From: Isoetes taiwanensis
Taxonomy: Eukaryota; Streptophyta; Lycopodiopsida; Isoetales; Isoetaceae
Direction of reading: 5' to 3'
Length of the DNA: 64,000 nucleotides
Assembly: GCA_021234155.1 (NCBI GenBank)
Contig: JAJEKV010000030.1
Location: forward strand, 16,360,003 to 16,424,002
A program made the translations under genes and the position numbers. Positions 1-12,487 of the stretch are shown piece after piece; position 1 is the stretch's first letter; the number at the start of each line of letters is the position of its first letter. Below the pieces are notes generated by a model, which did no database searches, had not been told where the DNA came from, and worked only from the letters and a program-made list of their open reading frames with translations.

Positions 1-3000
1 GATGGATACTGGAGAAAAAAAATTGATATGACGATGGTTATTATGCGATTGAAACACTGGACCTAATAATTACGAGGATGAATTTACCATGCGGCATATA
101 TGCTTTCAACGTAGAAGGAGACTGGATATAGCACCATATATCTGATGGAGAAGTGGTTTATGATTATCTACCGTAGACCACGTTAAAGCGGTACTATAGT
201 AAGGTGAAAAACTGGATTATAAATACCCAGCTCATGAAAGGGAGATCACTTTAGAAGTGTAAGTTTTCGACCATGATGGTGCAGGCATAGAATGTCGGGC
301 CAACATTTTATAGCTATTGCCACTTGAATAGAGGTATGATTCGCGGAAAGGTAGAGAATAATATCGTATGAGGATGCGGATCCATAAACTACGGATTATA
401 AAATTACGTATACGTTGCGTTTCGTAAGGAGATTGATGTTCCAGAGGTGTGCAATAATGATGCAAGCGTGTGCATGATTAAGACGATGACATAGTCACTT
501 GGATACGCTTAATGACCTCGGTCAATTGCATGACGATTATGCAGGATATAAATTAAGGAAATGGACACATCTGATGTCTGCTGGGAGCATCGAGATGCCG
601 TATAACAGACTGGACACTAGTGTGGAACGTACGCCACACAAGGTCAAGAGAAGACGACAATTGGTAGGACCAGGCGCAACCATCGAAAGTAATATACCCA
701 CACGACAAGTGGGAGACAAGAGGGGCTTGAAAGTTGTTGTAAACAACGTTTCAAATATAGAAAGTTTGGAATGACGTGTTGAATATACCAAAGTCTGACA
801 AGGTAGGCGCCCAATGAAGATCCCACCAAGGAAGATGTGCTCTGGACTTGGTATCGTCTGTGTATCGCGAGGAGTAACTCCGCGTTGGTATATGTGTAGT
901 AGGAGCATTTAATAGTAAAACATAACTAAAAGAAGATTAGACATGACTAGAGCGTGAGGACCAAGGCAACCTAAGGCTAGAGAGTCTAGAAGGTGTGGTG
1001 TGAAAACCACAACATATATAGTACAAGCAGCTAGGTGGCTACGTCAACGAATTACATATGAGTCTAGAGTTAGGGTTGGTGCACACATGCTACTATATCA
1101 TATAATAACAACGTAGCGGTGTTGGATGTAAAAAGAATTTAGTAGTATCGAATACTATAGTGGTGATCATATAGGATGTCGATTGTGATATTCAGATGTA
1201 TATCATATTAAAAGATAGTAGAATATTCGCACAAGGCGAGTGAAATATTACTTACAAGGTTTAAAGAATGAGCGTAATGATATGCTTATATACGAAGATA
1301 TTGGGTTAGGTATGCTTTACCAGAGACAAGCATTCAAGTTATCCCAATGGTTGGAGTTGACTATCTTAGATACGTCGTACTATGGGAGATGAAAAGAGTT
1401 TAAATTAGTGAGAACAGCTAGAGTGAGTCTAGCATATACGGTAATGTTACATTCAAAAACATCCCGAGGATGGTTGGAACGGTGTTGGAATAACCGCTAA
1501 TGAGAGCTTAGCTACTCAAAGGTTTTAGATACCATTACTTCATTGTTATAAGCTGAGAGCATTTATTTGGTTTTTTTGGAAATAAAAAGATGTATAAAAT
1601 ATCACATCCCCCTGATGGAAGAGAAGAGGGAGTACGATGACTTTGACGATTATACTTTTAGGGATAACCGAGAAGAGGGCAATACATAGCAATCCAAGTC
1701 CCGATAAAAGTCAAGACGAGGTGTGTAGATTACAAGGAGTGAGATTATATAGACTAGAAGTGCATATATCTTAAGAGTTACGCTACTCGCGGGGTACAAT
1801 TGTAGGTACTGAAGTAGAAGGTGGAGGATCCGTTGCCTTGAGGCATAGACCCGTTAGAGATTATGACTTTGAAACTCTTAAGAGGGTAAGGAATTGGATA
1901 ATCATATGGCAGTTACTAACGAAGATTGAAACATTGGGTTTTCCTATTAGAAGACCAGGAGGTTTGAGTGCCTCCACTTCATTAGGCAGCATTTGAAGCT
2001 GATCAAAAGCTGAAGTACACCTAATAACTTAATAAAAATAGGTTAATTGTAACTAAGTATGGGTGGTATGGAACACAAAGGATCCTTGGCGAAAGAAGCC
2101 TTTAGAAAAGCTCCTCATCTGGGGTAGTAAACCTTCGGAATTATGGCATAATCCCATGGGTGGTATGATAGTGTATATACACGACTGGAGTACCATAAGG
2201 CACTAAAGGGATGGTTAAAGTAGCTGGGGATCCTATCAAAAATGTAGGCAGCATATAGATGTCCAACATAGAGTTGGCCACTGCCCAGTTGGGAAGTCGG
2301 TGGCTCAGCCACATTATAAAGGTACATAGGTAATAGGTTTTGTTTCAAGGATCTACCAAGCTTACACTTTAGCTAGGTTAGAGCAGAGCTCTAGCATTGT
2401 GGGATGTGGAGATATGTTTATTATATACATACCATGTACACATACAATAAACATCTTAGGGAGGTAATTTATGTGGCGACGCAAGGAGAGAAAGACGAGG
2501 GTATTCTAAAGTTACTAAGGAAGGATTCAGAGATACGTTTGAAATGTGCAAAGGACCGTCAATCCGTTGCATGCTAGGGTATGAGGTAGTAGTTGGCACT
2601 TGAAATAAATGTCAACGGCCAATAGAATAAAACTTAAGGTAGTGGGGTTGAGTAGTACAATAGTACAATTCCAGGATAAGTAGCGAATAGCAGTTACCTG
2701 CTAATTGTTCGAATGTGTCTTGCATAGACACCTAAGACTAGCTTTCCCACATGATCCATACCTGGATCAGGCAGAGGTGACGCCATGGGTTACATGGGGG
2801 TGCAAATTAACATATACAGGGCTCGAACATTGATACAAGCCCGGGTTATATTAAACGTAGGTAAATGTAGAAAGGCTCACAAAATACAAGGCAAGCACCT
2901 TGATGACTCCAGGTAATTTATGAAGGGTCACCCGCTCTTAGGCCATGACTATGGCTTAAATGAAGATGCCAAGTCATTTGGAATGCCAGAACAATAGCAT

Positions 3001-4440
3001 AACATCATGACAGAGAAATGTAATGAGTAACATTTCGAGGATGTAGGACAACGTTGGATCATAACCCCCAATGATAGGTGGGTTAACAATATAGGGAGCA
3101 TATAATAGCGGCTTAAAAGCCACAAGACGATTAATGAATACATAAAGGAGTAATTGGATTGGTGACTCTACTGAATAAAGGTCACAGCCAAAGAGTGAAA
3201 TATGTAGCTGTGGCAGGCGTAAGGGTCGGAATACTGAAAATCGATCATAGACTTAGAAAACATATTGAAGAAGAGAAGGAATAAAGGACCCTGATGCATG
3301 ATATTTAGCAATCTGGATAGAAAGATATTTCTGCAGCTTGAAAGGCAGCAAGAGGTGAAAAACTCTTTAAAGATTTGGTGTATGGCTTAGGGAAGAAGAC
3401 GTCCATGTCTTAGGACAACATGGTGAATTGAGTTCACCAAGGAGCTTTTTAATAAATAGAGAGATAGGTAGATAGCATTTATACGTCATGCCATATTGGC
3501 AGCGTCCATGAGGACATATGACGGACCCCCAGAGACTTGAACACAAGATCTCTGAATAGAGGAGGCCTATCTTGAGAGGTCTATGGGTGGTACTGTCCTT
3601 TGGGATATTCATATAATCCTTTGGAATATGTAAGTTCATTTGCAGAACCTAAAGACGTTTAGGTATTAAATTAATGGTTGGAACATTTTGCTCGGATCTT
3701 ATCTAGGTACCCTAGAAGGAGGTGAGTAATCAACAATGGTTGGGTGGCATTGGAATGTACAGGAGAACAACTCCAAAAGAGGGTAAACTGTTGTCACTTT
3801 GACAGGCGTGTGGCACAGATGATTAATCACATCCATATAGACAGTGAAGTTTGGCACAAAATGTTGACATTATTGTGGGGGTTCTAACACAAGCACTCAC
3901 TACGTATTACAGAGTTTGTACCGTGGTCTGGGAAAATGGTCCATAAAAAGAACACGACCATTGAGAAGAAGTAGTGAGGGGTGGTAGGATTAAAGCTACC
4001 CATGGTCTAGAGGGGTGCTGCATGGCAGTCCCTAGTTGGTTGGGCGAAAAGAAATCCTTTGTCTGGGAATTGAGATGAGGCAAGGTTTAGTCACTAGAGA
4101 GAGACAACGTTAATTATAGTTATGTCTATAACATATCACGTATATAACGTCGAATAAGGTCTAAGATAAAGCATATGAATGTAGTATAGATTGAATGATG
4201 GCAAGGCCCGAAGAAATTGTGTTATCAAAGCATCTACCAAAGGAAAAGAAAATAATTAAAGTTATAAGTCGAGGAACACCGATAACTGGGTATTATTACC
4301 GTCGCCTAAAGAATATCCAAGGATATAACACATGCTGCTATTCTAGAGAGTTGCCCTGTCGTTGTTAATTAAATTCCGTAATTAGTCCCACCAAGTGAGT
4401 TGATGTTGTCATAACAAGTTGGCCGTACTTGCTAGATTAC
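1..4440. other. Anonymous purine-rich DNA, no gene recognised
   Basis: This 4.4-kb stretch is rich in A and G on the plus strand and poor in C. The open frames in it are short, overlap on both strands and match no protein motif I know. It could be the worn internal part of the minus-strand LTR element whose 5' LTR lies at 5477-7027, because that element should extend to the left, but no gag or pol motif survives to show it. I see no RNA gene or array. Confidence 0.5.
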
Positions 4441-4563
4441 GTCGTGTCACTTGGTCGGTTTATTCCTAGGGGATACTAGCTTTATATATGGTTAACAGTT
4501 ATCCGGTTGACTATGGCAGAGAGAGGTCGACTCCCATGGCTATGGCAAGACTGCTTATTCTGG

Positions 4564-4644
4564 CGGCTATGGCGAAAGAGCTTGCTCCGGCGGCTATGGC
4601 GGAAGAGCTTGCTCCGGCGGCTATGGCGAAAGAGCTTGCTCCGG
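4564..4644 (+). repeat. 27-bp minisatellite, three copies
   Basis: Three head-to-tail 27-bp units begin at 4564, 4591 and 4618 (CGGCTATGGCGAAAGAGCTT and seven more bases; unit 2 has one A-to-G change). In the plus frame they encode three copies of AAMAKELAP inside an open frame at 4488-4697. The repeat length is a multiple of three, but the frame has no other sign of being a gene. Confidence 0.85.
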
Positions 4645-4749
4645 CGGAGTTGTTGCCTCCACAACATGGGTTTACCAAAGGCACGCCTCTAATTTAGATA
4701 TGGAATGGATTGCACTATAAATACTAGAAAAAGCATTGCATCACTTCAA

Positions 4750-4840
4750 GAAAGAAGTTGGCTTATTGGTAAAGGTGTTTGCTTGGGTGCAGAAGGTCAG
4801 GGGTTCAATCCCTTGATGTACCTTTTTCTTAAACTAACTG
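4750..4840 (+). mobile_element. tRNA-related SINE-like fragment
   Basis: A segment with tRNA-like pol III promoter spacing: an A-box-like TTGGCTTATTGGTAAAGG near 4756 and a B-box-like GGTCAGGGGTTCAATCCC near 4796. It ends in a T-rich stretch rather than a CCA end. It could be a decayed tRNA pseudogene, but the next feature is a clear SINE of similar design, so a SINE remnant is more likely. Confidence 0.45.
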
Positions 4841-4895
4841 CTAATTGGATAAAACAGAACATTATATATGTATAACAAAGAAATAGAACATATAG

Positions 4896-4985
4896 ATGCT
4901 ACATAAAGAGAGTTGGCAAAATGGAAAGAGTGTTGGGTTGGAAGTAGGAGGTCACGGGTTCAAAACGCGGGCGGAAAAGGAAAAG

Positions 4986-5026
<41 letters not shown>
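4896..5026 (+). mobile_element. tRNA-derived SINE with 38-nt poly(A) tail
   Basis: The body has an A-box-like TTGGCAAAATGGAAAGAGTG at about 4912 and a B-box-like GGTCACGGGTTCAAAACGC at about 4951, followed after a short purine-rich linker by an uninterrupted run of 38 A (4989-5026). A pol III promoter plus a 3' A-tail is the mark of a SINE copied by LINE machinery. The long pure A-tail suggests a recent insertion. I did not find clear target-site duplications. Confidence 0.7.
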
Positions 5027-5027
<1 letters not shown>

Positions 5028-5463
5028 GCGACGCATATATTTTTATGCAGCGGGACCGTATATGGGGCCTACTGGCGCTATCTGGTCATAACTTCGCGAA
5101 AGAAACACCTCCGAAGACAGCAGCGCCCCTTCTGATTTTTCGGCCTGCTGTTGTCTGTTCGCCCTCGGGAGACGTGCCCCCTAGGGTATTTGAGAGGTGC
5201 CCGATTTTGGAACCATTTTCGCCTTCATCTGAGCTACCTACAAAAAGTTATGGCCCATCTAAACTTGGGTCCTCCAGTCACAACTTTTTCCCTCCAAAAT
5301 CGCCCTAAACCTCCTAAAACTCAACATTTATTACATCCACCTAGCACAAAACTAAATCACCAAAAAGTTAAGCAGTCCAACTAGCTTAAACTCCCACTCA
5401 ACTACCGAACTAGCGGGTTAAAGATTTGGTCAGTGCTATGATTCCGGTCAACCCAAAATCATG
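5027..5463 (-). other. Untranslated leader of minus-strand LTR element
   Basis: This sequence lies just inside the primer-binding site of the minus-strand LTR element at 5477-7027, so it should be its 5' leader. The part next to the primer site (GGTCAGTGCT, then GCTCTGATACCACTGTGACG) resembles the same position in the 13.3-kb chromovirus (43230-43300), so the two elements are related. No coding sequence is visible. Confidence 0.5.
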
Positions 5464-5475
5464 GCTCTGATACCA
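5464..5475 (-). promoter_or_regulatory. Primer-binding site, tRNA-Met type
   Basis: On the minus strand it reads TGGTATCAGAGC, the standard plant LTR-retrotransposon primer-binding site complementary to the 3' end of initiator tRNA-Met. It lies one base inside the LTR that starts at 5477. Confidence 0.9.
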
Positions 5476-5476
5476 C

Positions 5477-7027
5477 TGTGACGCTCCCTGAACATATACG
5501 ACACTCGGATGTATACATACGGGGACTTTCCCCTCCCATGGCAACCAACTCACCATGAGCAGGGCCCTCCGTCTAACTCGGGCCATCTATAAGAAGATGC
5601 TCAAGTGAATGACACAGAGGGGTCATTCGGCCCACGCCTTTAATGGGGATCCTACGTCCCAGAAGCGTGAATACATGTTAGCACACAGTATAAATCATAT
5701 ATATAAATAACCACCACGAAGGGTGGCACATCCATCCAAGTACTAACGGCAAAGAATATGCATCTAAGCCTAAGGAAAACACCCCAAACCCCAGGTTCTA
5801 CCCCGGTTCAGACTCCTGTGAGGATGGACTGACGGCTCGGTCTCAAGAGATCAACAGACAGAGGTATAACCTGGCGTTGGCTGGCATAGAACAGTGGCTA
5901 GGGTTGTCCACTCCATCCGCCCCTCCTGTGCACACTTTGCAGATGAGTCGAATCATGCTGTGGCATCGCTATAGCCTTCCGGACACGCAGACTCAAGGTA
6001 TCACCCTACTCCAGGGTTCATGACTCCCCGTCTGATGAGGCAGGTCAGGGAAGCGTCCCCTTCCAGGATCACAGTGGTTCCATGGGTGAGCTAAAGAATA
6101 CGTGCCGCATCAGCGACCCCCGCATCCCTACCCGACTTACTCACCCTAAATCTACTCAAAGTGCAAGATGCTCCATACGGATCACACCTCTACACCCATA
6201 CCCGGCCCTCTACGTGACCGGCTATCAGGCCTAGCCCACTGTAGGAGTCTCAGGAGCCTTTTATGTTCGTGCAAGACCCCACCCCCACTTCACCACTGTG
6301 TCCCTTATTTGGTGCTAAGCCATTCCATAGTCTCTTATGCACATGCCGCATATAATGGGAAATACAGGGATCTACCTAGGAGCATACTAATAAACATGGC
6401 TCAGAGGTCTCTACCCCCCCCTTAATTCCCCCATTTCAAGAGTAATACTATGCAAAGAACTATCAATCCGTCATTTAAGAGCAAGTACAGAATCAGAGAT
6501 AAGGAGAACTCACCCTTTGCAATCAAGGGTTAGTTCCTACAGGTAAAGCATAGAGAACACAGAGAAACAGAAGAAATACACACAACAAGTGCCCAACAGG
6601 GGCGCTACCCTACAGATAACACAGCTAAGCTATAGACTAACCGTCGAATCGGGCTTGGGATGGCTCCATCTCGATTTGCTGAAGGGTGCCTGGCTGCTGC
6701 TCCTCCTCCTCCATCCCCAATTGCTCCCAATTCGAATTGGGGCACAAAAGCCTTAATCTGGGTGTCCAAAATGGAAACCCTACCTTGCCCAATCGATTTG
6801 GGCAAGGTGGCATGTCAATAATTAACTAATTTGGTATTTTAGCCCTTTTTAATATTAGGATAAGCCCTAAATTCGAATTAGGGTTTTGGGTTAGGTTTCC
6901 ACCTTTATAATTTAATTATTAACATAGCTAACCTTAGCTTATGAATAATTAATGTGCCATTAATTATTCATAGTGACGTGTCATGTATTTATACTTAAAT
7001 ATGCGTATAAATATGTGGAACGTCACA
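5477..7027 (-). mobile_element. 5' LTR of minus-strand Ty3/gypsy-like element
   Basis: The 1551-bp LTR has TG...CA ends (TGTGACGCTCC at one end, GGAACGTCACA at the other) and a matching primer-binding site on its inner side. Its end motifs and a shared internal block (CTCCATCCGCCCCTCCTGTG near 5910) place it in one superfamily with the LTRs at 31648, 43292, 44959 and 50590. Its outer edge abuts copia integrase sequence at 7028, so it appears inserted in or joined to the copia element. No second LTR of this element is in the window. Confidence 0.8.
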
Positions 7028-7397
7028 GGATTCCTAGCTCAAGTTTGGATGGTAAAATTGCTGAAGAGATTTGGACTCAAAGAGACGTAAAGTATGATTA
7101 TTTGAAAGCATTTGGATGTCTTGCATTTGCTCACGTACCAGAAGAACTTAGAAAGCAGATTTAGATGAAGTATTTATGAAGCAGCCCAAAGGCTATGAAC
7201 GAGGAGAAAATATGGTCTGGAAATTAAAAAAAGCAGTGTATGGGCTGAAGCAGTCACCTAGGCAATGGTTTATGTGTATGGACAATTTTTTAAAAGAACA
7301 AGGGTTTATGAAGTTGCAGAATGACGGTAACTTGTATATTTTTAAGTATAATGATCAGTTTTGCATTATCGCTCTCTATGTTGATGATAACATCCAT
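7028..7397 (+). pseudogene. Ty1/copia pol, integrase end and RT, 5' part
   Basis: Two copia segments. 7028-7165 encodes the end of integrase (SSLDGKIAEEIW, then YLKAFGCLAFAHVPEELRKQ). 7165-7397 encodes RT (FMKQPKGYERGENMVWKLKK, then AVYGLKQSPRQW, and the catalytic LYVDD). The sequence that normally lies between integrase and RT is missing, so there is an internal deletion near 7165. The gene then breaks just after YVDD, where the 12-kb island begins; the rest of RT resumes at 19430. The copy cannot be active. Confidence 0.9.
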
Positions 7398-7638
7398 TAG
7401 AGTTTTTTTTGGGTTCACTTATTGTCCCAAGCTCGATGCCAGCATGGAAATCGCGCGGCCAATGGGAATTCGGGGGGGTACAGGCTTTTCTTCATCCATG
7501 CCTCCCTTCCCATGCCAGGTGTCGTCAAGATACAGGTTCGGCATTATCCTTACCTACCTGCCTTGGAGGTTCGGTGGGCGGGAAGTAATAATTACAAATT
7601 ATTCCCGCCCTGAATTACCGCCCAAATGTTGGGGTGTC

Positions 7639-7644
7639 TATAAG
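7639..7644 (+). promoter_or_regulatory. TATA-like box of first island gene
   Basis: TATAAG inside GTCTATAAGAACC, followed by a C- and T-rich leader. It sits ahead of the plus-strand coding region that ends at 8911. Other genes of the island have TATA-like boxes in a similar place. Confidence 0.4.
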
Positions 7645-7689
7645 AACCCCCCCTCCTCAACGGCTCTTCTTTTCGCGTCTCTCCATCCA

Positions 7690-8911
7690 GGTTTGCTAAT
7701 GCTTTCAATCCTTCTAGTTCTGCGAGCTCATCCGATTGATTTGTTTGATCTAATTAATTTGCGGTTCATTTCGGATGGCGATTACCCTCATCACGGTGAG
7801 AACGATTTGTTTGCTTCAATATATTTCTTGGGAGCTTTCGTGACAATCAGGCCGCCACTCGAGAGGTCCTCATCGGGTGATCAAAGGCGGGAGAAATGTT
7901 ATTTCAAGCCATTGGAAGGCTATTGTTGTCGGGTTCGAGGTGAGAGGGGAAGTATATATCAAGGTGGAACACCTATACACAAAGCCGGACATGAGAAAAG
8001 AAAAGATAAGATCTCGGCGTAATTTCCACTGAGCTTCATGCGAATTGTGAGTTTCATTATATACGTGCTAATCCGTCATTCAAAGGCCTCAACTAATTGG
8101 GTTTTACGGTATCTCGGGGCTCTGTATTTCGATGTGTTGGACACGGAACCATCGAGTTCTATCACAAGCATCTTAGTGCTTTCTATTATGATATTGGATC
8201 CTTGCTTTTTGAAGGTCAAACAAAAGTGCAGCTGCGGGAAAGGGGGATTTGGTTCTTAAAATATGAGTATTATCCTCGGAAAGGCAAAATTGTGGACTTA
8301 CCATTGCCCCCATTATCACAACTTAGTTTCTGCCCAATGGATTCAGTTCTCTGTTTCTTGCCAAGCTGAAATTGTCACGGGAAAATTTTCGGTGCTTTGA
8401 AGGAGAAAGGTGGAGTGCGTGGACACGTGAAAGTAAATGTACCCATCGATATGTTTATTACCTTGTTTAAGAATGTCGAGAATGTCAAGAAGACTTCAAA
8501 AATGTTTACTGTAAGTGATTGTCAGTTGTTTCTGGATGACATTTTATGTGATGAATGGTCATCCCGATGCATGAAGGAATTGAGAAGGTACGGTGCGAGG
8601 ATAAAGAAAAAAAGCGTTCGAATCAGGTATTGTATTCGAAAGCAAGCGATTTACATTACCTTCAAATCTGAAGATGGGGGAAGTAAAAGAAGGGAGAGCA
8701 GATGGGCGTGGGTTCGGTGGAACAAGGCGATCTTGATGGTACCCATTCTGCGGTCATTGACATTGCTATCTTCAAAAGTGGTCAATTGTTTAAAACTTTA
8801 AAAGTCGAAGAAGCATGGTCTTTATTTGATGTAAAATTATTTTGGAATCGAGAATGTGACTTAAGCGTCTTCCATTTTTTGGTGGATGGTGTCAAGGTAG
8901 GAAAAGCGTAG
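7690..8911 (+). pseudogene. Unrecognised plus-strand gene, frames broken
   Basis: Protein-like sequence runs through at least four plus-strand pieces: up to 8022, 8097-8369, 8397-8720 and 8702-8911. Readable stretches include SVFRCVGHGTIEFYHKHLSA, KVNVPIDMFITLFKNVENVK, and LFKTLKVEEAWSLFDVKLFW. Changes of frame near 8100, 8370 and 8700 connect them. I do not recognise the family; there is no visible signal peptide or membrane helix. The last frame ends with FHFLVDGVKVGKA and a stop at 8911, about 145 bp ahead of palindrome cluster A. It may be one protein of about 370 residues that decayed or was misread. Confidence 0.45.
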
Positions 8912-9055
8912 GGAAGAATTGTATACAACAAAGCTCTGTATGCCTCCTGTTGTACTTTCTTTAAGTGAAAACAGTTAAACAAATAAATAACAATGGTGTT
9001 ACTGGGTTCAAATCCCAGTGTTGTTTGCCAATAACTTATATCCTTTTGCAAAGAT

Positions 9056-9265
9056 AGCACCGTGGCCACCGTGCGAAATATGTGGAGTTCGTGTAGTCGT
9101 GTTGTGTAGTTTCGCACCGTGGCCACGGTGTAGTATGTTTTGCAGTTAACATAAATTTGGCCTTCTTTTCGGCAAAAATATCGCCGCAGACCGTGGTACG
9201 GTGCGAATACCTTATTGTTGTCTTTGGGGTTTATATTTGTTTCGCACCGTGGCCACGGTGCGACA
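9056..9265. repeat. Palindrome cluster A, four copies
   Basis: Four copies of a palindrome whose ideal half is TTTCGCACCGTGG and its mirror, at about 9056, 9110, 9183 and 9240. The copies at 9110 and 9240 are nearly perfect; the other two have substitutions. The sequences between copies are not alike. The cluster starts about 145 bp past the stop of the gene ending at 8911. The same palindrome recurs only in clusters B to E. Confidence 0.85.
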
Positions 9266-9369
9266 TATTTCTCGTCAGGACACTTAAGACATTTTAGTTT
9301 CGCGCCGTCAGCTCGCAGGCACTTACTTTTAGGCGATCAGGTTTTTTATTGCACTAAAAGGGCTACAAT

Positions 9370-10893
9370 TCCTCAATGTCAAAGCGGCAGGTCGAGAAAG
9401 CTTGGGAACAGTTCGGGCATGGTATGACCCGATCGTCGGGGAAGGAGCAGAGTATCGGCTATCACACCCAGATGAGTTCGCTCAACAGCTTGAAAACCCG
9501 GTAGGCATGCTTTGTAGTCTACAATAACTACGCCTAACGGTAGATATAATCTACGAGGCTAACAAACACGGTGGCGTGTATGGTCGATTACATTCATGGT
9601 TTCATGGCCGTGGCGGCCGAAACGCGTCCTTCTCCCTCATTTGGGAAGATTGTATTGAGTCTAAAGTCCTTTACGAAGCTTTTTTCCCAAAGGTGACCAA
9701 GATAAGGTTTGAAGGTCGTTCAAGAGGCTGCCGGCCGACTTATGTGAAAAGGATGGGAAGGATAATTTATATCCAGTTGACATCATGTTTGCTACTTACA
9801 TGATATATACGGTTCCACCAACGAGATAGGGGGAAGAACCACGGGTGAAGGCTATTGCGAGAACCTCGATCACCTGTAGAGGAGGTATTTGATCACGAGA
9901 AAGAGAAGGGCTGGTGGAAAAGCTTCGGCGAGGGCGAGGATGAAGGCGCGTGAAGCGAGCATGAAGAGAATCTTGATAGATGGGGTGTCACGGAAGCCTT
10001 GCCGGTTAACATAGGAGGAAGGACTATCTTCTTCTCCCGATATATCTTCCATTCTTGGTTTGAGGGAAGATGAGGTCCTTGGACAAATCTATGCTTTCGT
10101 TGTTGGTCTAGGCGACTTCATTGACTTGGTAGGAAGTGCCTAGGGACTGCGATCTCTTAACTTATGATGGAACTTCAATAGCTCACGAGAATGCTTTTGA
10201 TAGAGTTACGGAGATGGGAGAAATGGGCTTGAAGGAAGTCTCGAAGTAAAGTTCGGCGAGTACATCGGAAGCTAAAAGGATAGTGCAAAACAAGTATCAA
10301 AAAGCGAATCAAGCTCTTCAAGGTAGATCCATCAACATTTCTACCAAAGAGGTTATTGCATCGATGAAGTGGAGGTAAGCTACCATAAGTTTGCTTATTT
10401 TGTTAAGTGCCTAAGAGCGATTGTTTATTCTTGTGAGGAGATTTTTGTGGATGATTTTTGCGCCCGGACATGGTGAGTTACCCTTGGCGAGAGATGCAAG
10501 TATAAGCCCACTATATGGGCTACCTTTATAAGGGAGAGATCGTTGTGTTCCATTCTAAGTACAGCCCATATGGACCAGAAGAGGTCTTGAAACTCAAGGC
10601 CCTCTCGTTGATTGGTAATCACATCCCATTATCGCCAATTCGATCGAGTAGTAGTGGTACATTGGGAGAGATATCGCCACGCATATTTTTGGTGGCTTTA
10701 GTATGTATTCTATGGCTGCGGTAGAGCTGCATTGGCCTTGTCGGCGTGGATAAGGCTACAATTCGGATTGACTTGGGAAGAGGGAGCCCCAGATTCCTCG
10801 CCTTATGTACTGTTGGATCTTTGGTGCGAGGAGTCCAATTGGAAGAAGTCGAAGTGTCCAGATGACTTACATGTTTCTAAGAAAATGAAGTTG
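9370..10893 (+). pseudogene. Unrecognised plus-strand gene, decayed
   Basis: Protein-like stretches continue along the plus strand with repeated frame changes and stops: AWYDPIVGEGAEYRLSHPDE and FAQQLENPVG (9400-9500), YEANKHGGVYGRLHSWFHG (about 9550), YPVDIMFATYMIYTVPP (about 9770), LREDEVLGQIYAFVVGLGDF (about 10050), and a terminal piece QFGLTWEEGAPDSSPYVLLD that stops at 10893. The order and spacing suggest one gene of about 1.5 kb. I recognise no domain. It ends about 107 bp before palindrome cluster B. Confidence 0.4.
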
Positions 10894-10998
10894 TAACCAT
10901 TGTCAATTAATGCAAAGACTTGTTTGAAATCTCTATTCTTGTTATATCGAACATAAACTTAGGTTTCATTTTAATTTGTTTTTACGCTTCTATTTTAC

Positions 10999-11185
10999 TT
11001 GCACCGTGGCCCGCGGTCGAAGACCGTGTTGTCGTGCTTACAACTAACAAATATTTAGCAGTGGCCCGCGGTGCGAAAATGACCATTCCACATTATGTGG
11101 AAAGGTCTATTTTCGCCACCGTCGCCGCGGTCGAAAATAGCAGATTCAACGTCTTTGGAGTGTGCAATTTCGCACCGTGACTACA
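10999..11185. repeat. Palindrome cluster B, four copies at 56 bp
   Basis: Copies of the island palindrome begin near 11000, 11056, 11112 and 11168, a regular 56-bp period. Their centres vary (GTGGCCCGCGG, GTCGCCGCGG), and the last copy keeps only the left half. The bases between them are not related to one another. The cluster follows the gene that ends at 10893. Confidence 0.8.
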
Positions 11186-12257
11186 CCTGCTACTTGAAGA
11201 GAATGCTTATCTGAATTTAGAATCTACATGTAAGGAAAATGGCCAAGAGCTTTCCAAATTGAAAATGTGCGGTAAATAGATGGATCATATGTTTCTATCT
11301 CTTATGGTTACATACTTATAACTAGAGAATATGCGAAATATTCTAGTAGCAATTTAGAACTCATATAAGAGGCATAGCATACATAAATGCAGAAGATCAT
11401 TTTCATAATCGGGATCATCATGAGCAACAAGTTGAGTGATGCGATTAATCTCATAGGCGTGGGACGGAACTTGGATGAAGGTGGATAACAACACGATAAA
11501 CCCCATTGGAAGAATGATTTCGACCCTCTGCTACCCCTTCCGCCCGGGGAATCAAGGGGGATACCCTCTTTGAGAACATCTATAAAGATCATTATATTTC
11601 ATAGTGCAAGTAATGGAGTCTATAGGGAAGGTAGACCCCCCTGTAATAAGAATAACCGGTAGAGACATAGCAAATGGATGCCTTCTCCATTGAATGAATG
11701 GATGCTGTACTTATATCGAACAAAATTATTGACATACCTTTGTAGCGGCATTATTGGTTATATATACGAGCATAATGTACAAAATGCACGATTATGAACT
11801 CTTCAAATAAGTATTGACAATATGATCCGGATGACAAGTATTGATTTAGGGGGACTCTTACGAGTCATTGTCACGAGCACCCGGTGATCTTTTCTATCAT
11901 GTACATTTGATGCTCTCTATTCCATATTAGATGGATGATAACATCGAAGGGATCGGGATAATAGCGAGGATTGAGAGCGGCGGTGGTCATCGGTCTTCCA
12001 TTGGTATTTTCGCTTCGCGACCTTTGCTTGAAGTTTTCGTGATTCATCTTGCGGTGATGGAATCACGTTCGGGGACCGAGGAGGAGGCCACATGGCCAAT
12101 GTTGCTGCACTTTTCGGCAATTTGATGTATATTTATACCCACCAAAATTATTGATGGTATATACGCACCAAAATTATTGATCGTATATACATAGAAATTA
12201 TTGGATTATATACATACTTGTATGGTACTCGTATAATGGCATATATACCTGATTTCT
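11186..12257. other. Island spacer without recognisable gene
   Basis: About 1.07 kb between palindrome cluster B and the promoter of the next gene. Open frames here are short and lie on both strands with no known motif. The last part (12120-12230) has three imperfect repeats of a unit like ACCAAAATTATTGATGGTAT. Confidence 0.5.
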
Positions 12258-12487
12258 CTTTAAATAGGCATCTATGCCTTCACTGTCTATCATTGTCTTT
12301 GCTTCTTGTTTGCTCCTTGCCTCTTGCCTCTTATGCTTCTTTGCTTCTTTTGCCTCTTTCCCCCTCTTGTCCTTGCCTCTTACTAATTGCTCCACTAATT
12401 TCTTGTCTGATCCACTAATTTCTTGTCTGCTCCTTGCCTCCCTGTCTGCTCCACTAATTTCTCTTCTGCTCCACTAATTTCTTGCAA
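12258..12487 (+). promoter_or_regulatory. TATA-like box and pyrimidine-rich leader
   Basis: A TATA-like TTTAAATAGG at 12258-12267 is followed by about 210 bp made mostly of C and T, with repeats of TTGCTCCTTGCCTC and CTCCACTAATTTCTTGTCTG. The leader ends in CTTGCAAATG, where ATG is the start of the next gene. The paralogous gene at 13750 has the same plan, a TATA box, a long pyrimidine-rich leader, and CTTTGCAAATG, so the leader is probably functional or was at duplication. Confidence 0.55.

Noticed and set aside
8397-8911. Sliding-clamp (PCNA-like) protein in the first island gene
   Set aside because: The length and a few motif-like stretches suggested it, but no diagnostic residues align.
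8940-9030. tRNA gene ending at CTGGGTTCAAATCCCAG
   Set aside because: Only a good T-arm is present; no D-arm, anticodon arm or matching acceptor stem could be found upstream.
10999-11185. CRISPR array (palindromic repeats at 56-bp period with unique spacers)
   Set aside because: The repeats are full palindromes in groups of only two to four, vary in sequence, and sit behind eukaryotic-type genes in a plant genome with no cas-like gene.
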